Source: a virus. Taken from it: a stretch of 34,531 nucleotides of DNA. The position numbers and the translations under genes were made by a program. A model generated the notes under the pieces. The model was not told the DNA's origin. It worked only from the letters and a program-made list of their open reading frames with translations, and ran no database searches. Location of the stretch: positions 1-34,531 of IMG/VR virus record IMGVR_UViG_3300009163_000101; one strand, given 5' to 3'. Shown here piece by piece: positions 21,290-27,766 of this stretch. How positions within the stretch are numbered: position 1 is the stretch's first letter; the number at the start of each line of letters is the position of its first letter.

Positions 21290-21541
21290 ATGGTAGATAA
21301 AATTAAGGCTGATGAGCGAACTATTCAATCGCTCATAGAGATAATGTATCCCATACGGGATGCTGATGGAGATGGCAACATTGAGCGTTTCCACCATTTG
21401 CGTGAGTGTTTCATAGATGATGTCTATGATTACATTGACGGGATGACGAATCGCACTCAGTTGGCTGAGAGCCTATCAAAATGGCTGAGTGTTTATTACG
21501 GAACAATTTTGGTCGTTCTCAAAAATGTCCCGATTAAATAA
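21290..21541 (+). CDS. Cassette 6: small acidic protein
   Basis: 83 aa, helical and acidic: DADGDGNIERFHHLRECFID resembles an EF-hand-like loop (DxDGDGxIE) within a helix-loop-helix, followed by DVYDYIDGMTNRTQLAESLS and a hydrophobic C-terminal stretch (VYYGTILVVLKNVPIK). Only GGGG about 9 bases before the ATG serves as ribosome binding site. Calcium binding is speculative. The gene contains several short perfect hairpins. Confidence 0.65.
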   Translation: MVDKIKADERTIQSLIEIMYPIRDADGDGNIERFHHLRECFIDDVYDYIDGMTNRTQLAESLSKWLSVYYGTILVVLKNVPIK

Positions 21542-21552
21542 TAAAAGTTTCA

Positions 21553-21577
21553 ACCCCTACGCATCCAGCGTGGGGGT
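21553..21577 (+). terminator. Cassette 6 terminator-like hairpin without U-tract
   Basis: ACCCCTACGC/GCGTGGGGGT with ATCCA loop (one G-U pair). Unlike the other cassettes it is followed by AAAACTCC, so it may terminate poorly and let transcription continue into cassette 7. Confidence 0.5.
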
Positions 21578-21635
21578 AAAACTCCACCCCTTATGCTTCA
21601 GCTGGATGTTTGTTTTTAGTATATGCTCACATTCT

Positions 21636-21756
21636 CATACCCCGGCCAAAATACGGCTGGCGTGCGGGAAATGCTTCAGCGTTTTTTGTACGCCAGCGCA
21701 GGGTATGGCAATTCATTAGGTAAATTGAGCATACTTACTCGGCACAATGATATTGT
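21636..21756 (+). promoter_or_regulatory. Cassette 7 dyad and promoter
   Basis: Outer arms CATACCC/GGGTATG (21636, 21701) and inner CTGGCGT...AAATGC-TTCA-GCGTTT...ACGCCAG, then AATTGAGCATACTTAC (21723) and TATTGT (21751-21756). Confidence 0.7.
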
Positions 21757-21808
21757 TTTAGATATCAGCAAGGCGCTGATGATAGAAAAACACAATATGA
21801 GGTAATCA

Positions 21809-22108
21809 ATGAAAATCAATCTAAGTGACATCCAATCACTCATTGTTGGTCGGGGGCGTAAGCCTTACGAAAATGCTGAGTTATTGGCAGACATACAGGC
21901 AATCAATCCTGCCGACCCTAACGATGGCATCATATGGGATGATGCTCAGGGCGACCCCGAGGATGAGGAATACGCCAATCACAAGGCGAAGTTTCGCAGT
22001 CGGGCTGAGGCAGTCGCAGACAAGGCAGGGCTTGACATCAGCACTGTTTGGCTCAGCGATGGTCGGTTGGTAATCCGATTGAAAACGAAAAAAACTAAAA
22101 CTAAGTAA
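21809..22108 (+). CDS. Cassette 7: small actinophage-type protein, copy A
   Basis: 99 aa. MKINLSDIQSLIVGRGRKPY ... HKAKFRSRAEAVADKAGLDI, then STVWLSDGRLVIRLK and a Lys/Thr tail. The final VW-x-DGRLVI-LK pattern and the preceding helix with RSRAEAVA resemble a small family common in actinophages that may bind nucleic acid. About 80% identical to the next cassette's protein, so a tandem duplication. GAGG lies 8 bases before ATG. Confidence 0.75.
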   Translation: MKINLSDIQSLIVGRGRKPYENAELLADIQAINPADPNDGIIWDDAQGDPEDEEYANHKAKFRSRAEAVADKAGLDISTVWLSDGRLVIRLKTKKTKTK

Positions 22109-22138
22109 TTAGTTTTAAATAATCCCAAGAATACAATT

Positions 22139-22168
22139 AGCCCCACGCTTAACGGCGTGGGGCTTTTT
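22139..22168 (+). terminator. Cassette 7 terminator
   Basis: GCCCCACGC/GCGTGGGGC with 6-base loop and five T. Confidence 0.9.
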
Positions 22169-22209
22169 GCTGTCGTTCAATTTTTGCTAAAGCAAAATTG
22201 TACGACAGC
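22169..22209. repeat. Second dyad type, copy 1
   Basis: GCTGTCGT...CAATTTTTGC-TAAA-GCAAAATTG...ACGACAGC, directly after the cassette 7 terminator. A near-identical dyad follows cassette 8 at 22774-22813, so this is part of the duplicated unit. Confidence 0.65.
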
Positions 22210-22266
22210 CTGCATGGGTCCTTGATCCCTGTTTCTTTAGTACACATTCTCAACACACAAGCGGGA

Positions 22267-22366
22267 CTGGTGTACGCAAAATGCTTCAGCATTTTTTGTA
22301 CACCAGCACAGGCTTAGGCAATTCATTGGGTAAATTGAGCATACTTACTTAATAGAATGATATTGT
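22267..22366 (+). promoter_or_regulatory. Cassette 8 dyad and promoter
   Basis: CTGGTGTAC-GC-AAAATGC-TTCA-GCATTTT-TT-GTACACCAG (22267-22306), then AATTGAGCATACTTAC (22333) and TATTGT (22361-22366). Confidence 0.7.
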
Positions 22367-22417
22367 TTATCTCGTTGGCAAAGTGCCAATGAGACACAAC
22401 TAGAAAGAAGATAACTA

Positions 22418-22714
22418 ATGAAGATTAACCTAAGCGACATTGAGTCGTTGATAGTTGGGCGTGGGCGTAAGCCTTATGAGAATGCCGAACTATTGGCAGA
22501 TATCAAAGCCATTAACCCACTTGACCCGAATGACGGGATTATTTGGGAAGATGCTCAAGGGAATCCCGAAGATGAAGAATACCCAAACCACAAAGCGAAA
22601 TTTCGCTCTCGTGCGGAAGCGGTAGCAGATAGCGCAAACCTTGCCATTTCAACGGTTTGGCTTCAAGACGGTAGGCTCGTAATCAAGTTGAAGACGGGCA
22701 AGAAAAAGAAATAA
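22418..22714 (+). CDS. Cassette 8: small actinophage-type protein, copy B
   Basis: 98 aa, paralogue of the cassette 7 product with the same order of blocks (MKINLSDIESLIVGRGRKPY, DPNDGIIWEDAQGNPEDEEY, NHKAKFRSRAEAVADSANLA, TVWLQDGRLVIKLKTGKKKK). The DNA differs at many third positions although the proteins are conserved, which indicates selection on both copies. A perfect 14-bp palindrome AGCGAAATTTCGCT lies within the gene. Confidence 0.75.
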   Translation: MKINLSDIESLIVGRGRKPYENAELLADIKAINPLDPNDGIIWEDAQGNPEDEEYPNHKAKFRSRAEAVADSANLAISTVWLQDGRLVIKLKTGKKKK

Positions 22715-22741
22715 ATTAACTATTTATTAGTTAAGTAAATT

Positions 22742-22773
22742 AGCCCCAAGCCCGAAAGGGTTTGGGGCTTTTT
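22742..22773 (+). terminator. Cassette 8 terminator
   Basis: AGCCCCAAGCCC/GGGTTTGGGGCT with GAAA loop and five T. Confidence 0.9.
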
Positions 22774-22813
22774 GCTGTCGTTCATTTTTTGCTGAAGCAA
22801 AAATGTACGACAG
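22774..22813. repeat. Second dyad type, copy 2
   Basis: CTGTCGT...CATTTTTTGC-TGA-AGCAAAAATG...ACGACAG; counterpart of the dyad at 22169. Confidence 0.65.
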
Positions 22814-22860
22814 GCCTTGTGCTAAACATTACCTTACTTTTTTTAGTACAATTACTAATT

Positions 22861-22938
22861 ATGATTGAAGATTTAGGCGGGTGCTCCAAAAAGAAATGTA
22901 TTTGTTTTTGTACACCCGTCAAATTTTTTTATTATTAA
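22861..22938 (+). CDS. Possible 25-aa leaderless Cys-rich ORF
   Basis: TACAAT ends 8 bases before ATG 22861, in the same context (AGTACAATTA) as the 13458 gene. The product MIEDLGGCSKKKCICFCTPV ends KFFYY and has four cysteines. Its second half overlaps the terminator below. Could equally be chance. Confidence 0.25.
   Translation: MIEDLGGCSKKKCICFCTPVKFFYY
22876..22928 (+). terminator. Terminator closing the cassette array
   Basis: GGCGGGTG (22876-22883) pairs with CACCCGTC (22913-22920), with AAAAAGAAA/TTTGTTTTT inside, followed by AAATTTTTTT. The GGGTG/CACCC arms resemble the cassette dyads. Confidence 0.65.
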
Positions 22939-23625
22939 CGTTAACTTTAACACATATTATTAATCACATTATATAGTTTTAATTAAATTAATTAATTCTA
23001 TTTAAATATAAGCTGGGTATATAGCCTAGTATAGGGCTCTCTAATTATGATGAATTACATAGATGTAACTAATGATCTATTCTCCCGGTTAATTAACAAA
23101 ATAATCTGATCATCATTGGCCGCCTTATTATTTATAAAATCTGCTGGATAAAATATCGGGGTTTATAACGTATCTATAAGTTACCTAGATAGAGATAGAT
23201 AGAATCATCTATACCCGAAATATTATAGTTTTATAGTTAATTTTCATCAAAAATATGATGATTAAGGGTCCCATATAACCTCTCAAATTATGAATGAATT
23301 TTTTCATTACTTTTTTGATGAAATATTGTGTTTTTTAATTGATTAATTAAACTTTTACTAAAAAAAAACAAAAAAATAGCCAAAAAATAAGCATTTTTTA
23401 TGCCTATTTTCGAGCTATTTAGCGCGTTAAAGCGGTGATATACCGGTGATATATCAGTGATCATTAAAAAAAACAATTGTTTAATCTTATTCTTTTATTT
23501 TATTTTTAAGCACTCCACTATAATTATATATTCTATAAGAGATGTGGAGTGTTTAACTTACTAACTTGGCAATATTTTGGGTTATCCTTATGACTATATA
23601 TTTTGGGTTATTCTTGGGTGTATTC
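22939..23625. other. AT-rich convergent intergenic region with short repeats
   Basis: No supported gene in about 690 bases between converging transcription units. Visible elements: GGTGATATACC/GGTGATATATC tandem 11-mers (23433-23454); an inverted repeat CACTCCAC (23511-23518) / GTGGAGTG (23544-23551) around an AT-rich 25-base core; and a direct repeat ATATTTTGGGTTAT-C/T-CTT at 23572 and 23598 (17 of 18 match). Could hold a replication origin or bidirectional termination; neither is shown. Confidence 0.55.
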
Positions 23626-23835
23626 TTATCTTATTGCAAACCACCAAGCATCTTCTATTGTTTCTTCTTTTGTTTCTGTGTAGGGTGTGTTTACTTCTTT
23701 GATCATCTTTTCTACTTGTTTGCGGCTTAGTTCCTGGAATAAAGCTTCTAATAGTTTGTCTGTAGCGTTATAGCAGTATCTATCTCTATAAGCATCTATT
23801 AATCTTTGAACCGGTTTTTTTTCATATTCTTCCAT
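23626..23835 (-). CDS. Hypothetical small helical protein
   Basis: 69 aa, charged and helical (QRLIDAYRDRYCYNATDKLL, EALFQELSRKQVEKMIKEVN), ending IEDAWWFAIR. AAAGGATAAAACA before ATG 23835 is a good ribosome site that overlaps the upstream stop. Last gene of the leftward small-gene operon. Not recognised. Confidence 0.6.
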   Translation of the reverse strand: MEEYEKKPVQRLIDAYRDRYCYNATDKLLEALFQELSRKQVEKMIKEVNTPYTETKEETIEDAWWFAIR

Positions 23836-23839
23836 TGTT

Positions 23840-24115
23840 TTATCCTTTATCTATTGATTTGATAATATCTTTCAACTCTATTGCTTTAAGATATCTTTCA
23901 AGTAGCGCTGTATTATATAAATAATCTGAAGTAAGGCGATCTGCTTTCTTATTCAATATTTGAAGCATTAAGCTATTTTCATCATCTGATTGTATTAATG
24001 CCTCTATCTGACTCTCAGTTGATTCAATACTTAAATTTAAATTATAGATCGTATCTTTAATCTTCGCTATTTCCCCCATTAATTCCTCACTAGAATACAA
24101 TTCATTTATTAGCAT
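23840..24115 (-). CDS. Hypothetical coiled-coil protein
   Basis: 91 aa from ATG 24115 (GGAAGGA 5 bases upstream; ATG 24118 is an alternative). Almost entirely coiled coil (IAKIKDTIYNLNLSIESTES, QIEALIQSDDENSLMLQILN). Overlaps the end of the upstream gene by about 14 bases. Function unknown. Confidence 0.6.
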   Translation of the reverse strand: MLINELYSSEELMGEIAKIKDTIYNLNLSIESTESQIEALIQSDDENSLMLQILNKKADRLTSDYLYNTALLERYLKAIELKDIIKSIDKG

Positions 24116-24233
24116 CATTATCCTTCCTTATAACCCAATGTTCCTCTATGTCTTTCTTTAAAGTCCAACCTTTTTCTTTAGTCCAGTAATATATGAACTC
24201 AGGCTCTTCCTTTACCCATTTGTATTTATTCAT
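24102..24233 (-). CDS. 43-aa hypothetical protein
   Basis: 43 aa: MNKYKWVKEEPEFIYYWTKE then KGWTLKKDIEEHWVIRKDND-ANK. GAGG is 6 bases before ATG 24233. Start overlaps the upstream stop by 8 bases and its end overlaps the downstream start, as in the rest of the operon. Rich in Trp, Lys and Glu; compact alpha/beta fold likely. Function unknown. Confidence 0.55.
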   Translation of the reverse strand: MNKYKWVKEEPEFIYYWTKEKGWTLKKDIEEHWVIRKDNDANK

Positions 24234-24453
24234 AAATAACCTCTGTTATTTCAAATAGATTCTCTACCGAAACATTAGATTCCTCTAATTCTTCTACTAT
24301 ATGGCCTAGAATATCTTCTACCCAAGTTAATGCTGATATATACCCTTCAAAATAAGATACATAGGTAGCATCATCTTTATAAGTTATTTCCTTTTCCCCG
24401 TCTTTTATACGATCTGATACTTCGTGTAAAAGATTCTTTATATTATCATTCAT
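24226..24453 (-). CDS. Hypothetical acidic protein
   Basis: 75 aa from ATG 24453 (GTG 24456 possible). Helical, with YFEGYISALTWVEDILGHIVEE, a pattern seen in small phage helical proteins. Overlaps the preceding gene by a few bases, so probably coupled. Not recognised. Confidence 0.55.
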   Translation of the reverse strand: MNDNIKNLLHEVSDRIKDGEKEITYKDDATYVSYFEGYISALTWVEDILGHIVEELEESNVSVENLFEITEVIYE

Positions 24454-24592
24454 CACCGAACATTTCCTTTCTTTTTAAATCGTGCATCCTTATTTTAATT
24501 GCTTTCTGCAATTCTATCCTTTTCATTAAATCTTGCTTTTCCTTTATTCTACGAGATGTCTCCGCATCCCAACTTTCATTCATTTCTTTCAT
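24446..24592 (-). CDS. 48-aa charged helical protein, paralogue of the cassette 5 gene
   Basis: 48 aa: MKEMNESWDAETSRRIKEKQ, a basic helix, ending MHDLKRKEMFGDE. AAGGAG lies 8 bases before ATG 24592. It is clearly homologous along its whole length to the plus-strand gene at 20926-21081. Here it sits inside an overlapping operon without its own promoter or terminator, in contrast to the array copy. Function unknown. Confidence 0.75.
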   Translation of the reverse strand: MKEMNESWDAETSRRIKEKQDLMKRIELQKAIKIRMHDLKRKEMFGDE

Positions 24593-24655
24593 TGATCTTC
24601 TCCTTTTGTTAATTGTTTATCCTTATGATTATATATCTGATATATTAGGGATATA

Positions 24656-25315
24656 TCAGTCGTCAGATTCACCCAAATACTCAGGCATTCCCATATCATT
24701 ACACAAAGCAATTTTGTCATCAATTAACATTTGTAAAAGAGTAACAGCATATCTTGGACTGATTGAATTAAAATCAATGTTATAATAAGAATCATCCCAA
24801 TCATCATCACCACCATCAAAAGTATGATCTTCTTCTAATTCTAATTCCGGGAATCTAGAATCTTCCATATATAACAAATATTTCCAAACAGACCTATGAT
24901 CTCCATAATAAAGATTTTTACCTTCTTCTGCATTAAATCCTAAAAAATCGTTTGATGCTTCTTCAAAATAATCAGAAATATGCTTTGCCGATGTTACAGA
25001 ATTTAACCCTAAAAAAGGATTTTTCCAATCATTTGCAACAGCAGTAGAAAAACCAGCAATACAACCTACTGAATCACAATTAAACAAATCAGTAGTTAAT
25101 TCTTCTAAACTAAGTTGTTTTATTTCCCGACCCCAAGCACTATCATTTATTGGGTCAAAATCTGGATCTATAACTTTACCAACAAAAGTTGACATATTAA
25201 ATCTTTTCTTCCCATCAACTTTAATAGCATCAATTACTTTTTGTATATTTTTCTTATTATACTTATTTGTAGTTCTTTCTTCAGAAATGCTATCTGGGAT
25301 ACTATTTGCGTTCAT
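24656..25315 (-). CDS. Phage hypothetical of the CIAGF/LGL family, copy 1
   Basis: 219 aa. Conserved blocks: NIQKVIDAI, RFNMSTFVG, FNCDSVGCIAGFSTAVAND, NDFLGFNAEEGKNLYYGDHR, SVWKYLL, then a long acidic stretch, and SPRYAVTLLQMLIDDKI. The C-x3-GCIAG core followed by an LGL/LYY helix matches a common phage hypothetical family. Paralogous to 25916-26518. AGGA is 9 bases before ATG 25315. Function unknown. Confidence 0.7.
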   Translation of the reverse strand: MNANSIPDSISEERTTNKYNKKNIQKVIDAIKVDGKKRFNMSTFVGKVIDPDFDPINDSAWGREIKQLSLEELTTDLFNCDSVGCIAGFSTAVANDWKNPFLGLNSVTSAKHISDYFEEASNDFLGFNAEEGKNLYYGDHRSVWKYLLYMEDSRFPELELEEDHTFDGGDDDWDDSYYNIDFNSISPRYAVTLLQMLIDDKIALCNDMGMPEYLGESDD

Positions 25316-25505
25316 ATCTTTGTCCTTTTTTTATGTGTTTAATGATTAATTGAATTGTTTCATTATTAATTGATATTAGATTATCCATAGTCATTTTCCA
25401 AGGGAAATCAGCATTCATTACATCTTGTAATTCAAGAATTGAATCAACGATTTCTTCCATTATGTCACGCTCTAAGCGATAATCAATTTTTCTCACTTTA
25501 CCCAT
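25302..25505 (-). CDS. Hypothetical small protein
   Basis: 67 aa, helical and charged (RLERDIMEEIVDSILELQDV, then ISINNETIQLIIKHIKKGQR). AAGGA upstream of ATG 25505, which overlaps the previous stop (TAATG). Not recognised. Confidence 0.6.
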   Translation of the reverse strand: MGKVRKIDYRLERDIMEEIVDSILELQDVMNADFPWKMTMDNLISINNETIQLIIKHIKKGQRYERK

Positions 25506-25735
25506 TACAATTCCTTACTGTTTGCCACAATAAAAAACCTAACATCATCTTCAACCATTTTGCCAAACAAAGCACCTGGCCCATTACCTTCTTCATCTTG
25601 AGATGGATAAATAATATTCCCATCATCTAAAAGAATACCTAAACAAGGATAAGGACTATTCTCCCAACCTTCTGCTTCAATATCTTCTTTACTTAAAGTA
25701 ATAATATCTACTATTTTACGGCCTATAAGATTCAT
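25505..25735 (-). CDS. Hypothetical small protein
   Basis: 76 aa. N-terminal NLIGRKIVDIITLSKEDIEA, then CLGILLDDGNIIYPSQDEEG and DDVRFFIVANSKEL; small beta-rich domain resembling phage proteins that describe a ligand-binding beta barrel, but no family is assigned. AAAGGAG is 8 bases before ATG. Start overlaps the upstream stop (ATGA). Confidence 0.6.
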   Translation of the reverse strand: MNLIGRKIVDIITLSKEDIEAEGWENSPYPCLGILLDDGNIIYPSQDEEGNGPGALFGKMVEDDVRFFIVANSKEL

Positions 25736-25911
25736 TCATCTTCTCCTTTATCTTGTGAATTTTCTTCTTCCCAATCGCAATATGAACAAATACCATCTTC
25801 ATTATTCCAGCTATTACAAGTACATCTGTTATAAGGATTAGATGTTCTAATTTCATGCTTTAAATCTTCGTATTCATTATCTGTCATATCTTCAGGTGCT
25901 TTTCTTCTCAT
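25732..25911 (-). CDS. 59-aa zinc-binding candidate
   Basis: 59 aa. RCTCNSWNNEDGICSYCDWE carries C-x-C and C-x2-C, a likely zinc knuckle, flanked by acidic helices. AAAGGA lies 7 bases before ATG 25911, and the stop overlaps the next start as ATGA. Function unknown. Confidence 0.65.
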   Translation of the reverse strand: MRRKAPEDMTDNEYEDLKHEIRTSNPYNRCTCNSWNNEDGICSYCDWEEENSQDKGEDE

Positions 25912-25915
25912 TGTT

Positions 25916-26518
25916 TTATCCTTTAATAACTATTTTAAGTTCAGCTTGGCCGTATTCATTTGCTAATATTAACTCTCCAGAAATTATCATCTCTAAAGCT
26001 TTAATTGCCATTTCTGGTGTAATACTATTAAGATCAATATTTGCATCAGAATCATCATCATAATAACTTAAATCATCTTCATTCTCATAATTCCCACTCC
26101 ATTCAGAATTTGAAGTATCTATAGATAAATAACTAAAATCAGGATGATTATATTTTAACATTTTCCAAACAGAATCATGCTCTGCATAATATAAGTTTTT
26201 ACCTTCTGCTTTAGTAAGACCCAAGTATTCGTTAGACCTTTCTTCATAATGAATACCGTTTGAATTTACTAGTTCTTTATCTACTACCCAATTATAAGAT
26301 AAAGCAGAAGCAAAACCTGCAATACAACACGTTGTATTGCAATCAAATATGTCTTTACCAAGATCTTCATCTGTTATATTTAACGATGTTACTTGTTCTA
26401 AATAAACATCATCATGATTATGATCATTTAAAGATCCTATATAAGTTGACATATTAAAATGAGAATGCTCATTAAATGCAATAGCATCAATTACTTTTTG
26501 TATATTTTCTTTATTCAT
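25916..26518 (-). CDS. Phage hypothetical of the CIAGF/LGL family, copy 2
   Basis: 200 aa. Same order as copy 1 at 24656: NIQKVIDAIAFN, HFNMSTYIG, FDCNTTCCIAGFASALSY, NEYLGLTKAEGKNLYYAEHD, SVWKML, an acidic Asp/Glu/Ser-rich stretch and TPEMAIKALEMIISGEL. The two copies are diverged (perhaps a third identical) and separated by three small genes, so an old duplication. AAGGGG before ATG 26518. Function unknown. Confidence 0.7.
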   Translation of the reverse strand: MNKENIQKVIDAIAFNEHSHFNMSTYIGSLNDHNHDDVYLEQVTSLNITDEDLGKDIFDCNTTCCIAGFASALSYNWVVDKELVNSNGIHYEERSNEYLGLTKAEGKNLYYAEHDSVWKMLKYNHPDFSYLSIDTSNSEWSGNYENEDDLSYYDDDSDANIDLNSITPEMAIKALEMIISGELILANEYGQAELKIVIKG

Positions 26519-26891
26519 TGGTTTCCCCTTTGCCCCATATGGTGTTTATTTCTTTTTTAATTTCTCTTTTAACAATATTAATGCAGTTATTCTTTTGTAA
26601 ATAATCTAAAAGCGTATAACTTAATATTTTATTTTCATGTATACAGCAAAAAATTGATGGATTATATTTATTCAATATAGTTATACAACCTTTACCTGCA
26701 CAAATACCTGAATCTAATTTAGAGACATCAGCCCCGGCTAAAGATAAAGCATTATGTGCGTTTTGCTTTTGTCTTTGTTTTCTTCTTTCAAGATGGGATT
26801 TATGTAGTTCTGGATTACTTTTAAGTTTATTCCATTTAATTGTTGCTAATTCACTAGTTGAATAATAAGGATCAACTTGTCTTTGGCCCAT
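26511..26891 (-). CDS. Putative DNA-binding protein with actinobacterial zinc motif
   Basis: 126 aa. The middle GICAGKGCITILNKYNPSIF followed by CCIHENK gives C-x4-C...YNP...CC-x-H. This resembles the C-xxCG-x-LSxYNP-xx-C-xx-H element found near helix-turn-helix domains of many actinobacterial regulators and their phages. The N-terminus is basic and helical (ERRKQRQKQNAHNAL) and the C-terminus helical. No clear Shine-Dalgarno site before ATG 26891. Regulator role inferred. Confidence 0.6.
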   Translation of the reverse strand: MGQRQVDPYYSTSELATIKWNKLKSNPELHKSHLERRKQRQKQNAHNALSLAGADVSKLDSGICAGKGCITILNKYNPSIFCCIHENKILSYTLLDYLQKNNCINIVKREIKKEINTIWGKGETNE

Positions 26892-26903
26892 AAATTTGAT
26901 TAC

Positions 26904-27104
26904 TCACTCTCTTGCTAAAGATTCACTATATTCTTGATATGAAGCGTGTATATATTCCCAATATTTATTTAATTCATCTTCTCCAGCTTCAGAAAAATCT
27001 GGACCATTTGATATTTTATATTGAAAATCTAAAAGAATATCAGCATAAACATCATCACAATTAATTGCATCCTTAACCATTCCTCGCCAATATGCATTAC
27101 TCAT
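26904..27104 (-). CDS. Hypothetical small acidic protein
   Basis: 66 aa from ATG 27104, supported by AAGGAG 7 bases upstream; the longer reading from 27137 lacks a site. Helical with several aromatic residues (NAYWRGMVKDAINCDDVYAD, NKYWEYIHASYQEYSESLAR). Not recognised. Confidence 0.55.
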   Translation of the reverse strand: MSNAYWRGMVKDAINCDDVYADILLDFQYKISNGPDFSEAGEDELNKYWEYIHASYQEYSESLARE

Positions 27105-27432
27105 TGTTATCTCCTTCTGTTGTTTTATATACATCATCTAAGTGGACATCACCTATATCCCAATAAGAATCTACTGAAAGTTTATTATAATCAATTATCA
27201 CTTCACCATCTTTAACTTTCTGCCTGGCTTCTTCAGGGCTATTTGCTTTAACAATAAACGTATACCCTGTAGATATCCAAGCATTAACTTCATATGTGTC
27301 CATAATTAACCCATCTATATTTGCAATAGTTTCATTTACTGGCATTAGATTGGCTTCTAAATTATGAAATAAACATGGTTCAGATGATACTAAAGCTTTA
27401 ATGAGGTCTTCTACTTGAAGATTTTTATTCAT
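27097..27432 (-). CDS. Hypothetical protein
   Basis: 111 aa. Contains a VNAWISTGYTFIVKANSPEE-ARQKVKDG segment typical of small phage alpha/beta proteins in which an antiparallel sheet is followed by a SPEEA helix. GAGG before ATG 27432, which overlaps the upstream stop (TAATG). Function unknown. Confidence 0.6.
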   Translation of the reverse strand: MNKNLQVEDLIKALVSSEPCLFHNLEANLMPVNETIANIDGLIMDTYEVNAWISTGYTFIVKANSPEEARQKVKDGEVIIDYNKLSVDSYWDIGDVHLDDVYKTTEGDNNE

Positions 27433-27764
27433 TACGCAGCCTCCAATGCATTATTTGATTTTAAGAAATTTAATACTTTTGACCAATTATTATTCTTAAT
27501 TGATAGATCAACAAAATCTTTTTCTATTTTACTACTCAACCCTAAACTAGCCAATTCTTTTACATAAGTGACAAGGGCTATGCTATTTGATTGAAAATGT
27601 TTTATATCGTTAGTAACAGGATTTCTAACATATAAGAAGTTGCAATCAACACAAGGTATTAATAAACTATAATTACTATTAATAGCTGCTTGAATCAATA
27701 ACTGTTGCTCACTTTTTACATCTTTCTTTTCTGTAAATTTCTTAGGTGCTTTCTTAGTTGCCAT
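27432..27764 (-). CDS. Hypothetical protein with basic N-terminus
   Basis: 110 aa. First 17 residues are Lys-rich (ATKKAPKKFTEKKDVK); then LLIPCVDCNFLYVRNP with a C-x2-C pair, and a helical C-terminal half. AAAGG precedes ATG 27764. Not recognised. Confidence 0.6.
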   Translation of the reverse strand: MATKKAPKKFTEKKDVKSEQQLLIQAAINSNYSLLIPCVDCNFLYVRNPVTNDIKHFQSNSIALVTYVKELASLGLSSKIEKDFVDLSIKNNNWSKVLNFLKSNNALEAA

Positions 27765-27766
27765 AT

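Noticed and set aside
19260-22930. CRISPR array or insertion-sequence array
   Set aside because: Repeat units are about 300-600 bp with ORFs between them; there are no short uniform repeats with spacers, no transposase and no terminal inverted repeats.
23288-23476. Minus-strand ORF of 62 codons in the AT-rich gap
   Set aside because: Low-complexity Phe/Ile/Asn-rich product, no ribosome site, and it lies in the repeat-containing convergent zone.
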